NCBI RefSeq assembly: GCF_026342835.1
Contig: NZ_JAPEMI010000001.1
Coordinates: forward strand, 992,001 to 1,056,000
Length of the DNA: 64,000 nucleotides
Direction: 5' to 3'
Source of the DNA: Streptomyces sp. NBC_00154
Lineage (GTDB): Bacteria > Actinomycetota > Actinomycetes > Streptomycetales > Streptomycetaceae
Below the pieces are notes generated by a model that made no database searches, had not been told where the DNA came from, and saw nothing but the letters and a program-made list of their open reading frames with translations. Both the position numbers and the translations under genes were made by a program. Of the stretch, positions 1 through 8,704 are shown one piece after another (position 1 is the first letter of the stretch; each line of letters starts with the position of its first letter).

Positions 1-6
1 CACCGG

Positions 7-330
7 TCATCGGTTCTCCTCGTCGATCAGGTCGCTCAGCGCGCCCATCCGGGCCCGCCAGTAGCGTTCGAAGGGATGCAGCCACTCGACCGCCTCGGCC
101 AGTGGGGCTGCTTCCAGGTGGTAGTAGCGGTACCGCCCCCGCGGTTCCTCACGCACCAGCCCCGCCCCTCTGAGCACCGCCAGGTGCTCGGAGACCGCGG
201 GCCTGCTCAGCTCGAACGCGCCGGCGAGATCCCCCGCCGCGCGTGGGCCGTCGCGGAGAGCTTCCAGGAGCGTGCGCCGCACCGGGTTGGCCAGAGCGCT
301 GAACACATCTGCTGCCGCCATGCCCACCAT
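7..330 (-). CDS. ArsR-family winged-helix transcriptional regulator
   Basis: This is a 107-residue single-domain protein with the ArsR winged-helix fold. It opens with DVFSALANPVRRTLLEAL, followed by a recognition helix in ELSRPAVSEHLAVLRGAGLV and a wing in GRYRYYHLE. No cysteine metal-binding motif is present, so it resembles the non-metal ArsR regulators that sit beside SRPBCC (AHSA1) genes. Its TGA stop overlaps an ATG at position 10 on the same strand, so a translationally coupled gene, probably the SRPBCC partner, leaves the window at the left edge. The SRPBCC identity is inferred from family habit only. The regulator presumably represses its own operon. Confidence 0.85.
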   Translation of the reverse strand: MVGMAAADVFSALANPVRRTLLEALRDGPRAAGDLAGAFELSRPAVSEHLAVLRGAGLVREEPRGRYRYYHLEAAPLAEAVEWLHPFERYWRARMGALSDLIDEENR

Positions 331-414
331 GATGCGTCGGAAAACTCCGACACGTCAAACGCGCGCAGACGAGGCAGGCAGCGGGTGGCGGCTCTGCGGT
401 CGGCAGGAGGCGGA

Positions 415-1065
415 TCAGCCCGGCGTGACCGGCAGAACGTCCGGCGACAGTGCGCCCGCGCGGGCCGTCGCGCTGGTCATCCTGCGCTGGTGGTGGCGCC
501 TGCACAGCACCTCGTAACCCACCTCGCCCGCCAGCTGGTTGACATCCCCCACCACAACCTGGGCGCCTTCGACGACCATCTCGCCGCCCACCGTGCGAGC
601 GTTGTGCGTGGCCCGTGCACCGCACCAGCAGAGCGCCTCGACCTGGAGGGTCTCGACCCGGTCGGCCAGCTCGATGAGGCGCTGGGACCCCGGGAACAAC
701 TTGGTCCGGAAGTCGGTGGTGATCCCGAACGCGAAAACGTCCAGGCCGAGGTCGTCGACGACCCGGGCGAGCTGGTCGATCTGTACAGGGGCGAGGAACT
801 GGGCCTCGTCCACGATCACGTAGTCCGCCCGGCCGCCGCGGGTGACGTGGTCGACGAGGTGTGCGTACACATCCATGTCCTCATCGGCCTCGACGGCCTC
901 CGTGACCAGCCCCAGCCGCGACGAGAGCTTGCCCTCCCCCGCCCGGTCGTCACGGGTGAAGATCACACCTTGCAGACCGCGGGCCGACCGGTTGTGGCCG
1001 ATCTGCAGCGCCAGCGTGCTCTTTCCGCAGTCCATCGTTCCGGAGAAGAACACAAGCTCGGGCAT
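415..1065 (-). CDS. tdk: Thymidine kinase (type II)
   Basis: The 216-residue product phosphorylates thymidine with ATP to give dTMP in the pyrimidine salvage pathway. The N-terminal P-loop is GTMDCGKST (about residues 9-17). The DEAQF motif (VIVDEAQFL, about residue 85) supplies the catalytic carboxylate of the type II family. A zinc-binding set of CWCG followed by a later CRRHH is visible in the second half, as in TK1-type enzymes. Length is typical. It is the last gene of a minus-strand run after the DUF5998 and phosphodiesterase genes, with a 56-base gap upstream, and is probably co-transcribed with them. Confidence 0.95.
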   Translation of the reverse strand: MPELVFFSGTMDCGKSTLALQIGHNRSARGLQGVIFTRDDRAGEGKLSSRLGLVTEAVEADEDMDVYAHLVDHVTRGGRADYVIVDEAQFLAPVQIDQLARVVDDLGLDVFAFGITTDFRTKLFPGSQRLIELADRVETLQVEALCWCGARATHNARTVGGEMVVEGAQVVVGDVNQLAGEVGYEVLCRRHHQRRMTSATARAGALSPDVLPVTPG

Positions 1066-1121
1066 GAGGGGTTGAGCACCTTTCGATTCGAATGGGGGGT
1101 GGGGCGAGCAGGAAGAGCAGG

Positions 1122-2309
1122 TCAGGAACGCACTTCGAGGAGCGGGACGAGCTGTTCGACGGGGGTCATCGAGCCGTGCATGCCGACCATCGCGGACTCG
1201 TGCGGCTCCTGGACGGAGGCGGTGACCACGACGTCGTCGTGGGCGGCCGCGACCACATCGCCGATCCGGCCGTACACCCGCTCGTCGACCTGCGGGCCGA
1301 ACCAGCCGGCCGCGATCGCCTCGTCCCGGCTCGCCACCCAGAACTGTTCGCCGAGCACCTCCTGCCAGACGGTCAGCACGTCGGCCTCGGCGCCCGGGAC
1401 GGCGTACACATGACGGGCCCGGCCCTCACCGCCGAGCAGGGCGACGCCCGCGCGCAGCTCCCAGTCCTCGTCGAAGTCGATCCGGGACTGTTCGTCGAAC
1501 GGAATGTCGATCATGCCGTGGTCCGCGGTGATGTACAGGGCGGAGCGGGGCGGCAGTTGTTCGGCGAGGCGCTGCACCAGACCGTCCACATACATCAGCT
1601 GGCCGCGCCAGGCATCGGAGTCGATGCCGAAGCGGTGCCCCTTGCCGTCGATCTCGCTGTAGTACGTGTAGACGAGCGACCGGTCACCGGCGGCGAGCCG
1701 GTCCGCGGCCAGGTCCATCCGCTCCTCGCCGGTGAGCCTGCCGTGGAACGTGCCGCCGCTGAGCGCGATCTTGGTGAGCGGGGTGTGCTGGAAGGTCGGG
1801 GCGGAGACCTGCGCGGTCTGCACGCCCGCCTCGTCCGCGAGCCGGAAGACGGTGGGATACGGCTGCCAGACCTCCGGCGGGGTCCAGGGCTTCCAGCGGA
1901 GCTGGTTCATCAGCTCGCCGGTCTCCGGATTGCGGGCGGTGTAGCCGGGAAGACCGTGTGCGCCGGGCGGCAGCCCCGTACCGACCGAGGCGAGCGAGGT
2001 CGCCGTGGTCGCCGGGAAGCCCGCCGTGATCGGACGGCCGGTGCCGCCGCGCGAGGTGGGGAGCAGCGAGTGCAGATACGGGGCCTCGTCCGGGTGGGAC
2101 TTGATCTGCTCCCAGCCGAGACCGTCTATCAGGAAGACGCAGTTCCGGTCGGCGGGGGTGAGCTCGGGGATCGCCGCCGTGAAACCGGGCACGCCCTGGC
2201 CGGCGACCAGCGTCGGCAGCAGATCGGCGAGCGAGCCACTGCCGTACTCGGGGACGGGCGCCGTGTCGAGGGGGAGCAGAACGGGGTCCTGCCAGGCCGG
2301 CTGGGCCAT
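1122..2309 (-). CDS. Alkaline phosphatase family protein (nucleotide pyrophosphatase/phosphodiesterase type)
   Basis: This is a 395-residue cytosolic member of the alkaline phosphatase/nucleotide pyrophosphatase superfamily. The first metal-binding segment is CVFLIDGLGWEQIK. The nucleophile threonine lies in FPATTATSLASVGTG. Later metal ligands are in YYSEIDGKGHRFG and ITADHGMIDIP. No signal peptide is seen. Its ATG overlaps the TGA of the upstream DUF5998 gene by one base (TGATG), so the two are translationally coupled. The substrate cannot be read from the sequence; a phosphodiester or pyrophosphate bond is the family expectation. Confidence 0.88.
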   Translation of the reverse strand: MAQPAWQDPVLLPLDTAPVPEYGSGSLADLLPTLVAGQGVPGFTAAIPELTPADRNCVFLIDGLGWEQIKSHPDEAPYLHSLLPTSRGGTGRPITAGFPATTATSLASVGTGLPPGAHGLPGYTARNPETGELMNQLRWKPWTPPEVWQPYPTVFRLADEAGVQTAQVSAPTFQHTPLTKIALSGGTFHGRLTGEERMDLAADRLAAGDRSLVYTYYSEIDGKGHRFGIDSDAWRGQLMYVDGLVQRLAEQLPPRSALYITADHGMIDIPFDEQSRIDFDEDWELRAGVALLGGEGRARHVYAVPGAEADVLTVWQEVLGEQFWVASRDEAIAAGWFGPQVDERVYGRIGDVVAAAHDDVVVTASVQEPHESAMVGMHGSMTPVEQLVPLLEVRS

Positions 2310-2917
2310 CAGCGGCCGGTCGCTGCGGTCGCGGTCGCAGCCGCGGCCGTCGCCTCGGAGAGCGACTGGGCGAAGGCGAGGGTCTGGCGCACCGTGTCGG
2401 GGCCGTCGCCGGCCTCGCTGACACGCAGGCTCAGATCGTCGGCGGTGGAGCTGCCGGTGTAGCCGTGGTCCGCCTCGCAGTTGGGGTCACCGCAGGCGGC
2501 GGGCTCCAGGTCGATCCGGGAGACCGCACCCCAGCCGATGGTGAGGACGACCTCGCGGGGCAGCGTCCCCGGCACATACTTCTCGGGGTTGGCCACGACA
2601 CGGCTGACCACGACCGACGAGATCCGGTCGAGCTTGACCGACTCGGTGGAGGTGGTGGCGTACGGCGACGGGGAGCTGGTGTCGGCGTTCTGCTCGTCGG
2701 TGTGGCTGACGATGAAACGGTTGTCGGTCAGAACCAGGACCGTGACGTGCCTGCGCACCTCGTTGGAGTCGAAAGTGGTCTCCTGGTGCACCAGGTACGA
2801 CGCGACCGGCTCACCGCCCACGGCGGCCTCCACCGCCTCGGCCACAAGGGCCGGGTAGTAGCCGCTGCGCTCGATCGCCGCGCGCAGCCCCTGGGTCGTC
2901 GTACCGGTCTTCGCCAT
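2309..2917 (-). CDS. DUF5998 family protein
   Basis: A 202-residue soluble protein of unknown function, recognised as the conserved actinobacterial DUF5998 family. It begins MAKTGTTTQGLRAAIERSGYYP and contains RRHVTVLVLTDNRFIVSHTD. A CGDPNCEADHGYTG segment with two cysteines and a histidine could bind metal. I chose the ATG at 2917 because an AGGATGG ribosome site lies just upstream; an in-frame GTG/ATG three codons earlier is possible. It is the first gene of the DUF5998, phosphodiesterase, tdk run. No catalytic motif is evident. Confidence 0.8.
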   Translation of the reverse strand: MAKTGTTTQGLRAAIERSGYYPALVAEAVEAAVGGEPVASYLVHQETTFDSNEVRRHVTVLVLTDNRFIVSHTDEQNADTSSPSPYATTSTESVKLDRISSVVVSRVVANPEKYVPGTLPREVVLTIGWGAVSRIDLEPAACGDPNCEADHGYTGSSTADDLSLRVSEAGDGPDTVRQTLAFAQSLSEATAAAATATAATGR

Positions 2918-2993
2918 ACGCACCATCCTACGGGGGGTGGATGGCTGCCGGGGACGCTGCGCGAAAGGGCCAGGGGCGGGCCGGCCAGTGTCT

Positions 2994-5909
2994 TCAGTAG
3001 TTGGGGAGGCGGCGAGGGCCCAGGTCGGTGCGGGCGGGGGGCGGCGCCAGCCGGACGCTCGCACCGAGCACGGTCAGGCCCTGGGTGGCGACCACGACCG
3101 GTTCCAGTGCGACGGAGACCACCTCGGGGTGGTCGTCGACGAGCCGGGACACCCGCAGCAGCAGCTCTTCGAGCGCCGCCGTGTCGACCGGCGCCGAGCC
3201 GCGCCAGCCGAAGAGGACCGGGGCTGCCCGAATGGACCGGATGAGCTCGGCGGCGTCGCGGTCGGTGGCCGGTACGAGGCGGTGGGCGGTGTCGCCGAGG
3301 AGCTCGGAGGGCGCGCCGGCCAGCCCGAAGGAGAGGACGGCACCCGCGGCCGGGTCGATCGTGGCCCGTACGACGGTGTCCACGCCGCGCGGTGCCATGG
3401 ACTGGACGACGGGCTGGAGCTCGGTGGGCTTGCCGAGCAGGTCGGTCAGCTCGCCGTAGGCCCGGCGCAGCGCGGTCTCGTTGGCAACGTCCAGCCGGAC
3501 GCCGCCGAGGTCGGCGCGGTGACGCAGATGCGGTGCGGTGGTCTTGAGCGCGACCGGATAGCCGAGCCGAGCCGCCGCGGCGACGGCGGCGTCCGGGTCG
3601 GGGGCCGGGAGCGTCGGTCGTACGGTGATGCCGTAGCGGCCCAGCAGTTCGCACGCCTCGTCGTGACTGAGGGGGCGGCCGCGCGGGTCGGGGTCGGGCC
3701 CGAGGAGCGCGTCGATGCGCGCGGCGGCGCCGGCCTCGTCGATGGTGTCGTCGAGGAACTCGGGCACCTTCCCCGGCACGGCGGCCTGCCGCCGCCACTG
3801 GGCGTACTTCACGGCCTCGGCCAGAGCCCGCACGGCACGCTCGGCGGCGGGGTATGCGGGGATGCGGCCGAGGGTGGGGACGGCGGGGGTGTCGCCCGGG
3901 CCCGTGTCGGACCGCTGCTGCGTGAGCTGGTCGCCGGGCGCGGCCTGGGCGGTGGGCGGGACGGCTCGATCGGCCGGCGCAGCCGAAGCGTCCGGGGCAG
4001 CCGGCGCGGATACACGCACCACCCGTGGCACCGCGGCCGTGCTCGTGGCGGCGGCGAGCGCCTCGGCCAGGCCGCCGATCTCCACATGGACGACGGCCAC
4101 CGGCTTGGCCGGGCCCGTGGCCGCGGCGGTGCGCAGGGCGGCTGCCAGGACCTCACCGTCACCCGATTCCGCTTCGCCGTTCTCCCCCACCCAGGGGATC
4201 GCCGTCACGACCACCGCGTCGCAGTTCCTGTCGGCGAGGGCCTCGGCCAGCGCGTCCCGGAAGTCCTGCGGGGTGGCCGCCGTGGTGAGGTCGCGGGGCG
4301 GGCGCGGGCGCAGCCCCTCGGCGAGGCAGGCGTCGTACGTGAGGAGGCCGAGGGACTCGGAGTTGCCGAGGATCGCGACCCGCGGGCCTTCCGGGAGGGG
4401 CTGGTCGGCGAGGAGCAGGCCCGCGTCGACCATCTCCGTCACCGTGTCGACGCGGATCACGCCCGCCTGCCGCATGAGTGCGGAGACCGTCGCGTCCGGG
4501 ATCCGGCTGACCGGTACCGCATGGCCCGGTGGGGTGCTGCCGCTGTGCCGGGCGCCCTTCACCACGACCACAGGCTTCACCGCCGCGGTGCGTCGGGCGA
4601 GGCGGGTGAACTTGCGCGGGTTGCCGAGCGATTCGAGGTACAGCAGGGCGACGTCCGTGTCCGGGTCCTCGTACCAGTACTGGAGGAAGTCGTTGCCCGA
4701 GATGTCGGCGCGGTTGCCCGCGGAGATGAACGTGGACAGACCCGCGCCGCGCCGGTAGAGCCCGGAGAGCAGCGCGATGCCGATGGCGCCGGACTGCGTG
4801 AACAGGCCGATGCGTCCGGGCGCCGGCGATTCGGGGGCGAGGGAGGCGTTCAGCCGTACGGCGTCGGAGTTGTTGATGAGGCCGAAGGCGTTCGGGCCGA
4901 TGATGCGCATGCCGTACGAGCGGGCCTGGCGCACCAGTTCGCGCTGTCGTTCCCTGCCCTCGGCCCCCCACTCGGCGTATCCGGCGGAGAGGACGACGAG
5001 GCCCTGGACGCCGTGCTCGCCGCAGTCGGTGACGGCCTCCGGGACCCGGTCGGCGGGCACGGCGACGACCGCGAGGTCGACCGGTTCGCTGATCTCGCCG
5101 ATGGAGCGGTGGGCGGGGACACCGTCGATCGTGGCCTGGTCCGCGGCGAACGCGCTGTTCACCGCGTACGTGCGGCCGGTGAATCCGGCGGCGAGGAGGT
5201 TACGCAGGACCGTGCGGCCCACCCCGCCGGGGTTGCGGCCGGTGCCGACGACGGCGACGGAACCCGGCGCGATCAGCCGCTGCACCGACCGCGCCTCGGC
5301 CCGCTGCTCACGGGCGCGCTGGACGGCGAGGGACTCGGCGGTCGGTTCGAGGTCGAGGGTGAGGTGGACGGCGCCGTCCTCGAAGCTGCGCTGCTGGGTG
5401 TATCCGGCGTCCCGGAACACCTTGATCATCTTGTTGTTGGCGGGCAGCACCTCGGCGGCGAAGCGCCGGATGCCGCGCTCGCGGGCCACTGCGGCGATGT
5501 GTTCCAGCAGCGCCGACGCCACGCCGCGGCCCTGGTGGGCGTCCTGGACGAGGAAGGCGACCTCGGCCTCGTCGGCGGGGGCGGAGGCGGGCCGGCCGGT
5601 CGCGTCGATCCGGTCGTAGCGGACGGTGGCGATGAACTCGCCGCCGATCGTGACGGCGAGACCCACCCGGTCGACGTAGTCGTGATGGGTGAAGCGGTGC
5701 ACGTCCTTGGCGGAGAGCCGCGGATAAGGGGCGAAGAACCGGTAGTACTTCGACTCGTCAGAAACCTGCTCGTAGAAGCTGACCAGTCGCTCGGCGTCGT
5801 CCGTGGTGATGGGCCTGATCCGGGCCGTCCCACCGTCGCGGAGCACCACGTCCGCTTCCCAGTGGTCGGGGTACGCGTGATGCGGACTCTGCTCCGGCGT
5901 GGGCTGCAT
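2994..5909 (-). CDS. Bifunctional GNAT acetyltransferase / acyl-CoA synthetase (NDP-forming type), Pat-like
   Basis: This 971-residue fusion has three parts. Residues about 20-170 form a GNAT domain with the acetyl-CoA loop in AHQGRGVASALLEH. Residues about 215-700 form the CoA-binding and succinyl-CoA-ligase-like domains, with VAVVGTGRNPGGVGRT and LFTQSGAIGIALLSG. The C-terminal 250 residues are an ATP-grasp subdomain (ELLGRYGITVRP, YPVALKTTAPHLRHR). GNAT-first proteins of this architecture are known in Streptomyces (PatA type) and acetylate lysines in acyl-CoA synthetases. Whether the ligase part is active is unclear. The start is the ATG at 5909; an in-frame TTG lies two codons earlier. 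It is divergent from ptsH. Confidence 0.85.
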   Translation of the reverse strand: MQPTPEQSPHHAYPDHWEADVVLRDGGTARIRPITTDDAERLVSFYEQVSDESKYYRFFAPYPRLSAKDVHRFTHHDYVDRVGLAVTIGGEFIATVRYDRIDATGRPASAPADEAEVAFLVQDAHQGRGVASALLEHIAAVARERGIRRFAAEVLPANNKMIKVFRDAGYTQQRSFEDGAVHLTLDLEPTAESLAVQRAREQRAEARSVQRLIAPGSVAVVGTGRNPGGVGRTVLRNLLAAGFTGRTYAVNSAFAADQATIDGVPAHRSIGEISEPVDLAVVAVPADRVPEAVTDCGEHGVQGLVVLSAGYAEWGAEGRERQRELVRQARSYGMRIIGPNAFGLINNSDAVRLNASLAPESPAPGRIGLFTQSGAIGIALLSGLYRRGAGLSTFISAGNRADISGNDFLQYWYEDPDTDVALLYLESLGNPRKFTRLARRTAAVKPVVVVKGARHSGSTPPGHAVPVSRIPDATVSALMRQAGVIRVDTVTEMVDAGLLLADQPLPEGPRVAILGNSESLGLLTYDACLAEGLRPRPPRDLTTAATPQDFRDALAEALADRNCDAVVVTAIPWVGENGEAESGDGEVLAAALRTAAATGPAKPVAVVHVEIGGLAEALAAATSTAAVPRVVRVSAPAAPDASAAPADRAVPPTAQAAPGDQLTQQRSDTGPGDTPAVPTLGRIPAYPAAERAVRALAEAVKYAQWRRQAAVPGKVPEFLDDTIDEAGAAARIDALLGPDPDPRGRPLSHDEACELLGRYGITVRPTLPAPDPDAAVAAAARLGYPVALKTTAPHLRHRADLGGVRLDVANETALRRAYGELTDLLGKPTELQPVVQSMAPRGVDTVVRATIDPAAGAVLSFGLAGAPSELLGDTAHRLVPATDRDAAELIRSIRAAPVLFGWRGSAPVDTAALEELLLRVSRLVDDHPEVVSVALEPVVVATQGLTVLGASVRLAPPPARTDLGPRRLPNY

Positions 5910-6044
5910 GGGCAAAGCCTACGGCTCGGTCAGCGGTCGCGTACGGCTCGGGGCCGGGGCAGTCTGAGAGGGCCGATCGGCCTTGCGGCACGGGCTGCGG
6001 CACCGGGTCGCTGGTCGGCCGGAACATCGCGCACCACATGAGAG

Positions 6045-6060
6045 ACTGGTCTAGACAACC
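6045..6060 (+). promoter_or_regulatory. DasR-responsive element (dre) upstream of ptsH
   Basis: The 16-mer ACTGGTCTAGACAACC sits 24 bases before the ptsH start codon. It matches the known dre consensus (ACTGGTCTAGACCACT-like) except near the right end. The core TGGTCTAGACAA is the palindrome recognised by DasR, the GntR-family sensor of glucosamine phosphates. ptsH control by DasR is established in S. coelicolor, which supports the call. Confidence 0.8.
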
Positions 6061-6083
6061 ATTGATTCGTGAAGGGCAGAACC

Positions 6084-6365
6084 ATGGCTGAGCGCCGCGT
6101 CAATGTCGGTTGGACCGAGGGCCTGCACGCCCGCCCCGCTTCCATCTTCGTCCGTGCCGCCACGGCGTCGGGCGTCCCCGTGACGATCTCCAAGGCCGAC
6201 GGCAGCCCGGTGAACGCCGCTTCCATGCTCGCGGTGCTCGGCCTCGGCGCGCAGGGCGGCGAGGAGATCGTGCTCTCGTCCGCGGCGGACGACTCCGAGG
6301 CGGCGCTCGACCGACTGGCGAGGCTGGTCGAGGAGGGGCTCGACGAGCTCCCGGAGACCGTCTGA
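6084..6365 (+). CDS. ptsH: Phosphocarrier protein HPr
   Basis: The 93-residue HPr carries phosphate from enzyme I to sugar-specific EIIA proteins of the phosphotransferase system. The phosphorylated histidine is His15 in TEGLHARPAS. Ser47 (NAASMLAVLGLG) occupies the regulatory serine position of Gram-positive HPr. The ATG at 6084 is preceded by GAAGGG at a good distance; an in-frame GTG at 6069 is an artefact of the upstream ORF. A dre operator lies just upstream, and a strong terminator follows, so it is a monocistronic gene. In Streptomyces this protein is central to N-acetylglucosamine and fructose uptake. Confidence 0.97.
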   Translation: MAERRVNVGWTEGLHARPASIFVRAATASGVPVTISKADGSPVNAASMLAVLGLGAQGGEEIVLSSAADDSEAALDRLARLVEEGLDELPETV

Positions 6366-6410
6366 TTCCGGATTTCCCCGGCCCGTTCCAGCCGGACGTA
6401 TTTCTGCGGC

Positions 6411-6450
6411 AGAGCCGCGGCGCCTTTGACCGGGGCCGCGGCTCTTTCGT
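6411..6450 (+). terminator. Intrinsic terminator of ptsH
   Basis: Perfect 10-base arms AGAGCCGCGG (6411-6420) and CCGCGGCTCT (6436-6445) are followed by TTCGTTTTCG. It lies 45 bases past the ptsH stop. Confidence 0.9.
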
Positions 6451-6567
6451 TTTCGCGAACCATACCGATTCCAGGCCCACCCCAGTCAGCTTCCGCAGTT
6501 TCCGGAGTTATCGGGCAGCCGAAACAAAGCCCCTCCGAATTACATCTCTTTGTATACGGCGCATGTG

Positions 6568-7284
6568 TTAATGACGGCCGCTCGCGGTGTTTACGGCATG
6601 TTGCGAAGTTCTCACCCGGCCGGGCCGCGGCGGGGCGGACTCACGGCCCGGGGTGCGGTCCGCGCGCCGCAATCGGTGCGCGGCGGTGGCGCGCTCGGCG
6701 TGCTGCGCGGCCAGCGCTCTGGCCCGTTCCGCGTCACCACGCGCGACTGCGTCCACGATGGCCCCGTGCTCCGCCCAGGAATCGGTGGGGCGGGCCGGCT
6801 GCTCGACCGCGTACATCCAGGCGATCTTGTGCCGGAGCTGGGTGAGCAACGCGATGAGCCCGGGGCTGCCGGAGGCCTGGGCGAGCGTCTCGTGGAACCA
6901 GCCACCCAGCGAGCGCAGATCCTCGCCCTCGCCCCGCCTGGCCCGCTCCTGACCCAGCCTGACCAGACCGCGGAGGACTTTGAGGTGTGCCTCGGTGCGG
7001 CGCTGCGCGGCGCGGGCCGCACCCAGTGGCTCCAGCAGCATCCGGACCTCCAGCAGGTCGGCGGCCTCCTGCTCGGTGGGCTCGGCGACACAGGCTCCGG
7101 CGTGCCGGCGGGTGACCACGAAACCCTCGGACTCCAGGGTGCGCAGCGCTTCCCGTACCGGGACACGGGACACCCCGTAACGGCGTGCGAGCAGTTCCTC
7201 GGTGAGTCTGCTGCCGCGTTCGAAGACACCGGAGACGATGTCGTCACGGATTGCCGTGCATACCGAATGCGCCGGAATGCGCAT
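6568..7284 (-). CDS. GntR-family transcriptional regulator (FCD/FadR subfamily)
   Basis: A 238-residue regulator with an N-terminal winged helix (residues about 8-70). It includes RLTEELLARRYGVSRVPVREALRTLESEGFV, the classic GntR recognition region. An all-helical FCD ligand domain follows (LEVRMLLEPLGAARAA, WFHETLAQASGSPGL, HGAIVDAVARGDAERA). The FCD histidine/aspartate pattern often binds a metal and a carboxylate, but the effector is unknown. The start ATG has GGAGG 6 bases upstream. The last 40 residues are arginine/proline rich and probably disordered. No target operon adjoins it; it faces ptsH convergently. Confidence 0.88.
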   Translation of the reverse strand: MRIPAHSVCTAIRDDIVSGVFERGSRLTEELLARRYGVSRVPVREALRTLESEGFVVTRRHAGACVAEPTEQEAADLLEVRMLLEPLGAARAAQRRTEAHLKVLRGLVRLGQERARRGEGEDLRSLGGWFHETLAQASGSPGLIALLTQLRHKIAWMYAVEQPARPTDSWAEHGAIVDAVARGDAERARALAAQHAERATAAHRLRRADRTPGRESAPPRPGRVRTSQHAVNTASGRH

Positions 7285-7451
7285 GTCCGAACCTCCGCCT
7301 TAATCCCCGCGAAACGCGGCCGATCGACGCCTGTTCTGTGACTCTATTGCAATGCGGCTGCATTTCCGACGTCGAGTCGAAATCCATGAATATCTTTTGG
7401 TCCGAAGACGGTTCGGCAAGCGCCTCCGGCGGGGCCGGTCCGGGTACACCG

Positions 7452-7478
7452 AAGGCCCCGGCGGGAAGCCGGGGCCTT
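7452..7478 (-). terminator. Terminator hairpin after the M23 peptidase gene
   Basis: Perfect 11-base arms AAGGCCCCGGC (7452-7462) and GCCGGGGCCTT (7468-7478) with a 5-base loop. The hairpin lies 18 bases beyond the stop of the minus-strand peptidase. No long T-run follows, which is usual in Streptomyces. Confidence 0.8.
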
Positions 7479-7495
7479 GGGGGGTGCTGCGTCGG

Positions 7496-8314
7496 TCAGA
7501 CGTTGACGCCGTGGGCGCGCAGGTACGCGACGGGGTCCATGTCGGAGCCGTACGACGGCGTGGTCCTGGCCTCGAAGTGGAGGTGCGGTCCGGTGGAGTT
7601 GCCGGTCGAGCCGGAGAAACCGATGCGCTGGCCCGCGCCGACGCTCTGGCCGACCGACACGCCGATCGACGAGAGGTGGCCGTACTGGGTGTACGTGCCG
7701 TCCGTCATCCGGAGCACGATGTTGTTGCCGTACGCGCCGCCCCAGCCGGCCTCGACGACCGTGCCGGCGCCGACGGCGACGACGGAGCTGCCGGAGGGGG
7801 CGTGGAAGTCGATGCCCGAGTGGCGGCCGGAGGACCAGAGGGAGCCGCTGGACTTGTAGCCGGTGGTGACGTACGAACCGGCGATCGGGAGCTGGAAGGC
7901 GCCGAGGCGGGTGCGCTCGGCGGAACGGGCGGCGCGCGCCTTCGCCTCGCGGGCCGCCTTGTCGCGGGCTTCGGCCTTGGCCTCGGCTGCCGCCTTGGCG
8001 TTCGCTTCGGCCTTCGCCTTGGCAGCGGCCTTGGCCTTGGCGGCCGCCTTCGCCTTGGCGGCGACCTCGGCCTGGCGCTTCTGCACGTCGGCCTGGGTGG
8101 CCACCTGCTCGGCGAGGGTGCCCTCGATGGCGATGACCTGGTTCAGGCCGGTCTCGTTGACGGAGGGGGCTTCGGTACCGGCGGCGAGCGCCGGAGAGGC
8201 CAGCCCACCGATGACGCCGGTGGTGGCCAGAGCTGCGATGCCGGCTATCTGCGCGCTCTTGCGCGTCAGACGGTTCGGGGCACGGTGCTTCCCGGTGGGG
8301 CGGGTGAACGCCAT
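7496..8314 (-). CDS. Secreted M23-family peptidoglycan endopeptidase
   Basis: The 272-residue product is exported by an N-terminal signal (KSAQIAGIAALATTGVIGGLASPALAA, about residues 18-45). A charged Ala/Lys/Glu stretch (about 75-145, repeated AKAKAAAKA) follows and should form a coiled coil. The C-terminal lysostaphin-like metallopeptidase domain starts at about residue 155. Zinc ligands are in GRHSGIDFHAP (HxxxD) and PHLHFEA (HxH), with YTQYGHLS between them. The enzyme cleaves peptidoglycan cross-bridges outside the membrane. A ydaO-type riboswitch occupies its leader, tying expression to cyclic di-AMP as for other Streptomyces wall hydrolases. Confidence 0.93.
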   Translation of the reverse strand: MAFTRPTGKHRAPNRLTRKSAQIAGIAALATTGVIGGLASPALAAGTEAPSVNETGLNQVIAIEGTLAEQVATQADVQKRQAEVAAKAKAAAKAKAAAKAKAEANAKAAAEAKAEARDKAAREAKARAARSAERTRLGAFQLPIAGSYVTTGYKSSGSLWSSGRHSGIDFHAPSGSSVVAVGAGTVVEAGWGGAYGNNIVLRMTDGTYTQYGHLSSIGVSVGQSVGAGQRIGFSGSTGNSTGPHLHFEARTTPSYGSDMDPVAYLRAHGVNV

Positions 8315-8339
8315 GAGGTGGCTGGTCCTTTCCTTCCTT

Positions 8340-8500
8340 CTCGCCTACCGGGTTAGCTGACGGGTTCGGAGCAGGAAGGTCTCCTACGGATCCGCGAGCC
8401 CCACAAGAGGCGCGCAGGCATCCGATTCACCCCAGGGACTGCGTGGGTCCCCGGCTCCCCAGGCTCGCGCCTGACGGGGACTCGGCGATAGCTGTCCGGC
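8340..8500 (-). ncRNA. Cyclic di-AMP (ydaO/yuaA) riboswitch
   Basis: The 5' leader of the M23 gene, read on minus, carries the conserved blocks of the ydaO aptamer in order. They are CGCCGAGTCCCCGTC, GGAGCCGGGGACCCA, GGGGTGAATCGG, GTAGGAGACCTTCCTG, CCGAACCCGTCAGC and TAACCCGGTAGGCG. These match the actinobacterial form found ahead of resuscitation-promoting factor and NlpC/M23 hydrolase genes. The aptamer ends about 25 bases before the start codon. In this family c-di-AMP binding turns expression off. Edges are approximate. Confidence 0.88.
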
Positions 8501-8704
8501 GCCGCGGATGCGGCATACGGGTGACGGACAGCGCTGCCGACGCTAAGCGGGGGGACTTTCATTCACCAAACGGACAGGGCGTTTTGTAGCGCATCCCACA
8601 GGGCATACGCGCACCTATCTGACAAATCAGACAAAAGGGAAGACCCCGACGAGAAGCCACTCGCAGGGGTCCCCCTCTGTCCCGATATGCGGTTATTTGA
8701 TACG

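Noticed and set aside
2937..6041. A 1034-codon open frame on plus opposite the GNAT/CoA-ligase gene
   Set aside because: It is a high-GC mirror of a clear minus-strand gene and shows only Arg/Gly/Asp-rich low-complexity sequence with no domain.
8618..8631. TCTGACAAATCAGA inverted repeat upstream of the M23 leader
   Set aside because: Only five-base arms and no neighbouring regulator; too short to call an operator.
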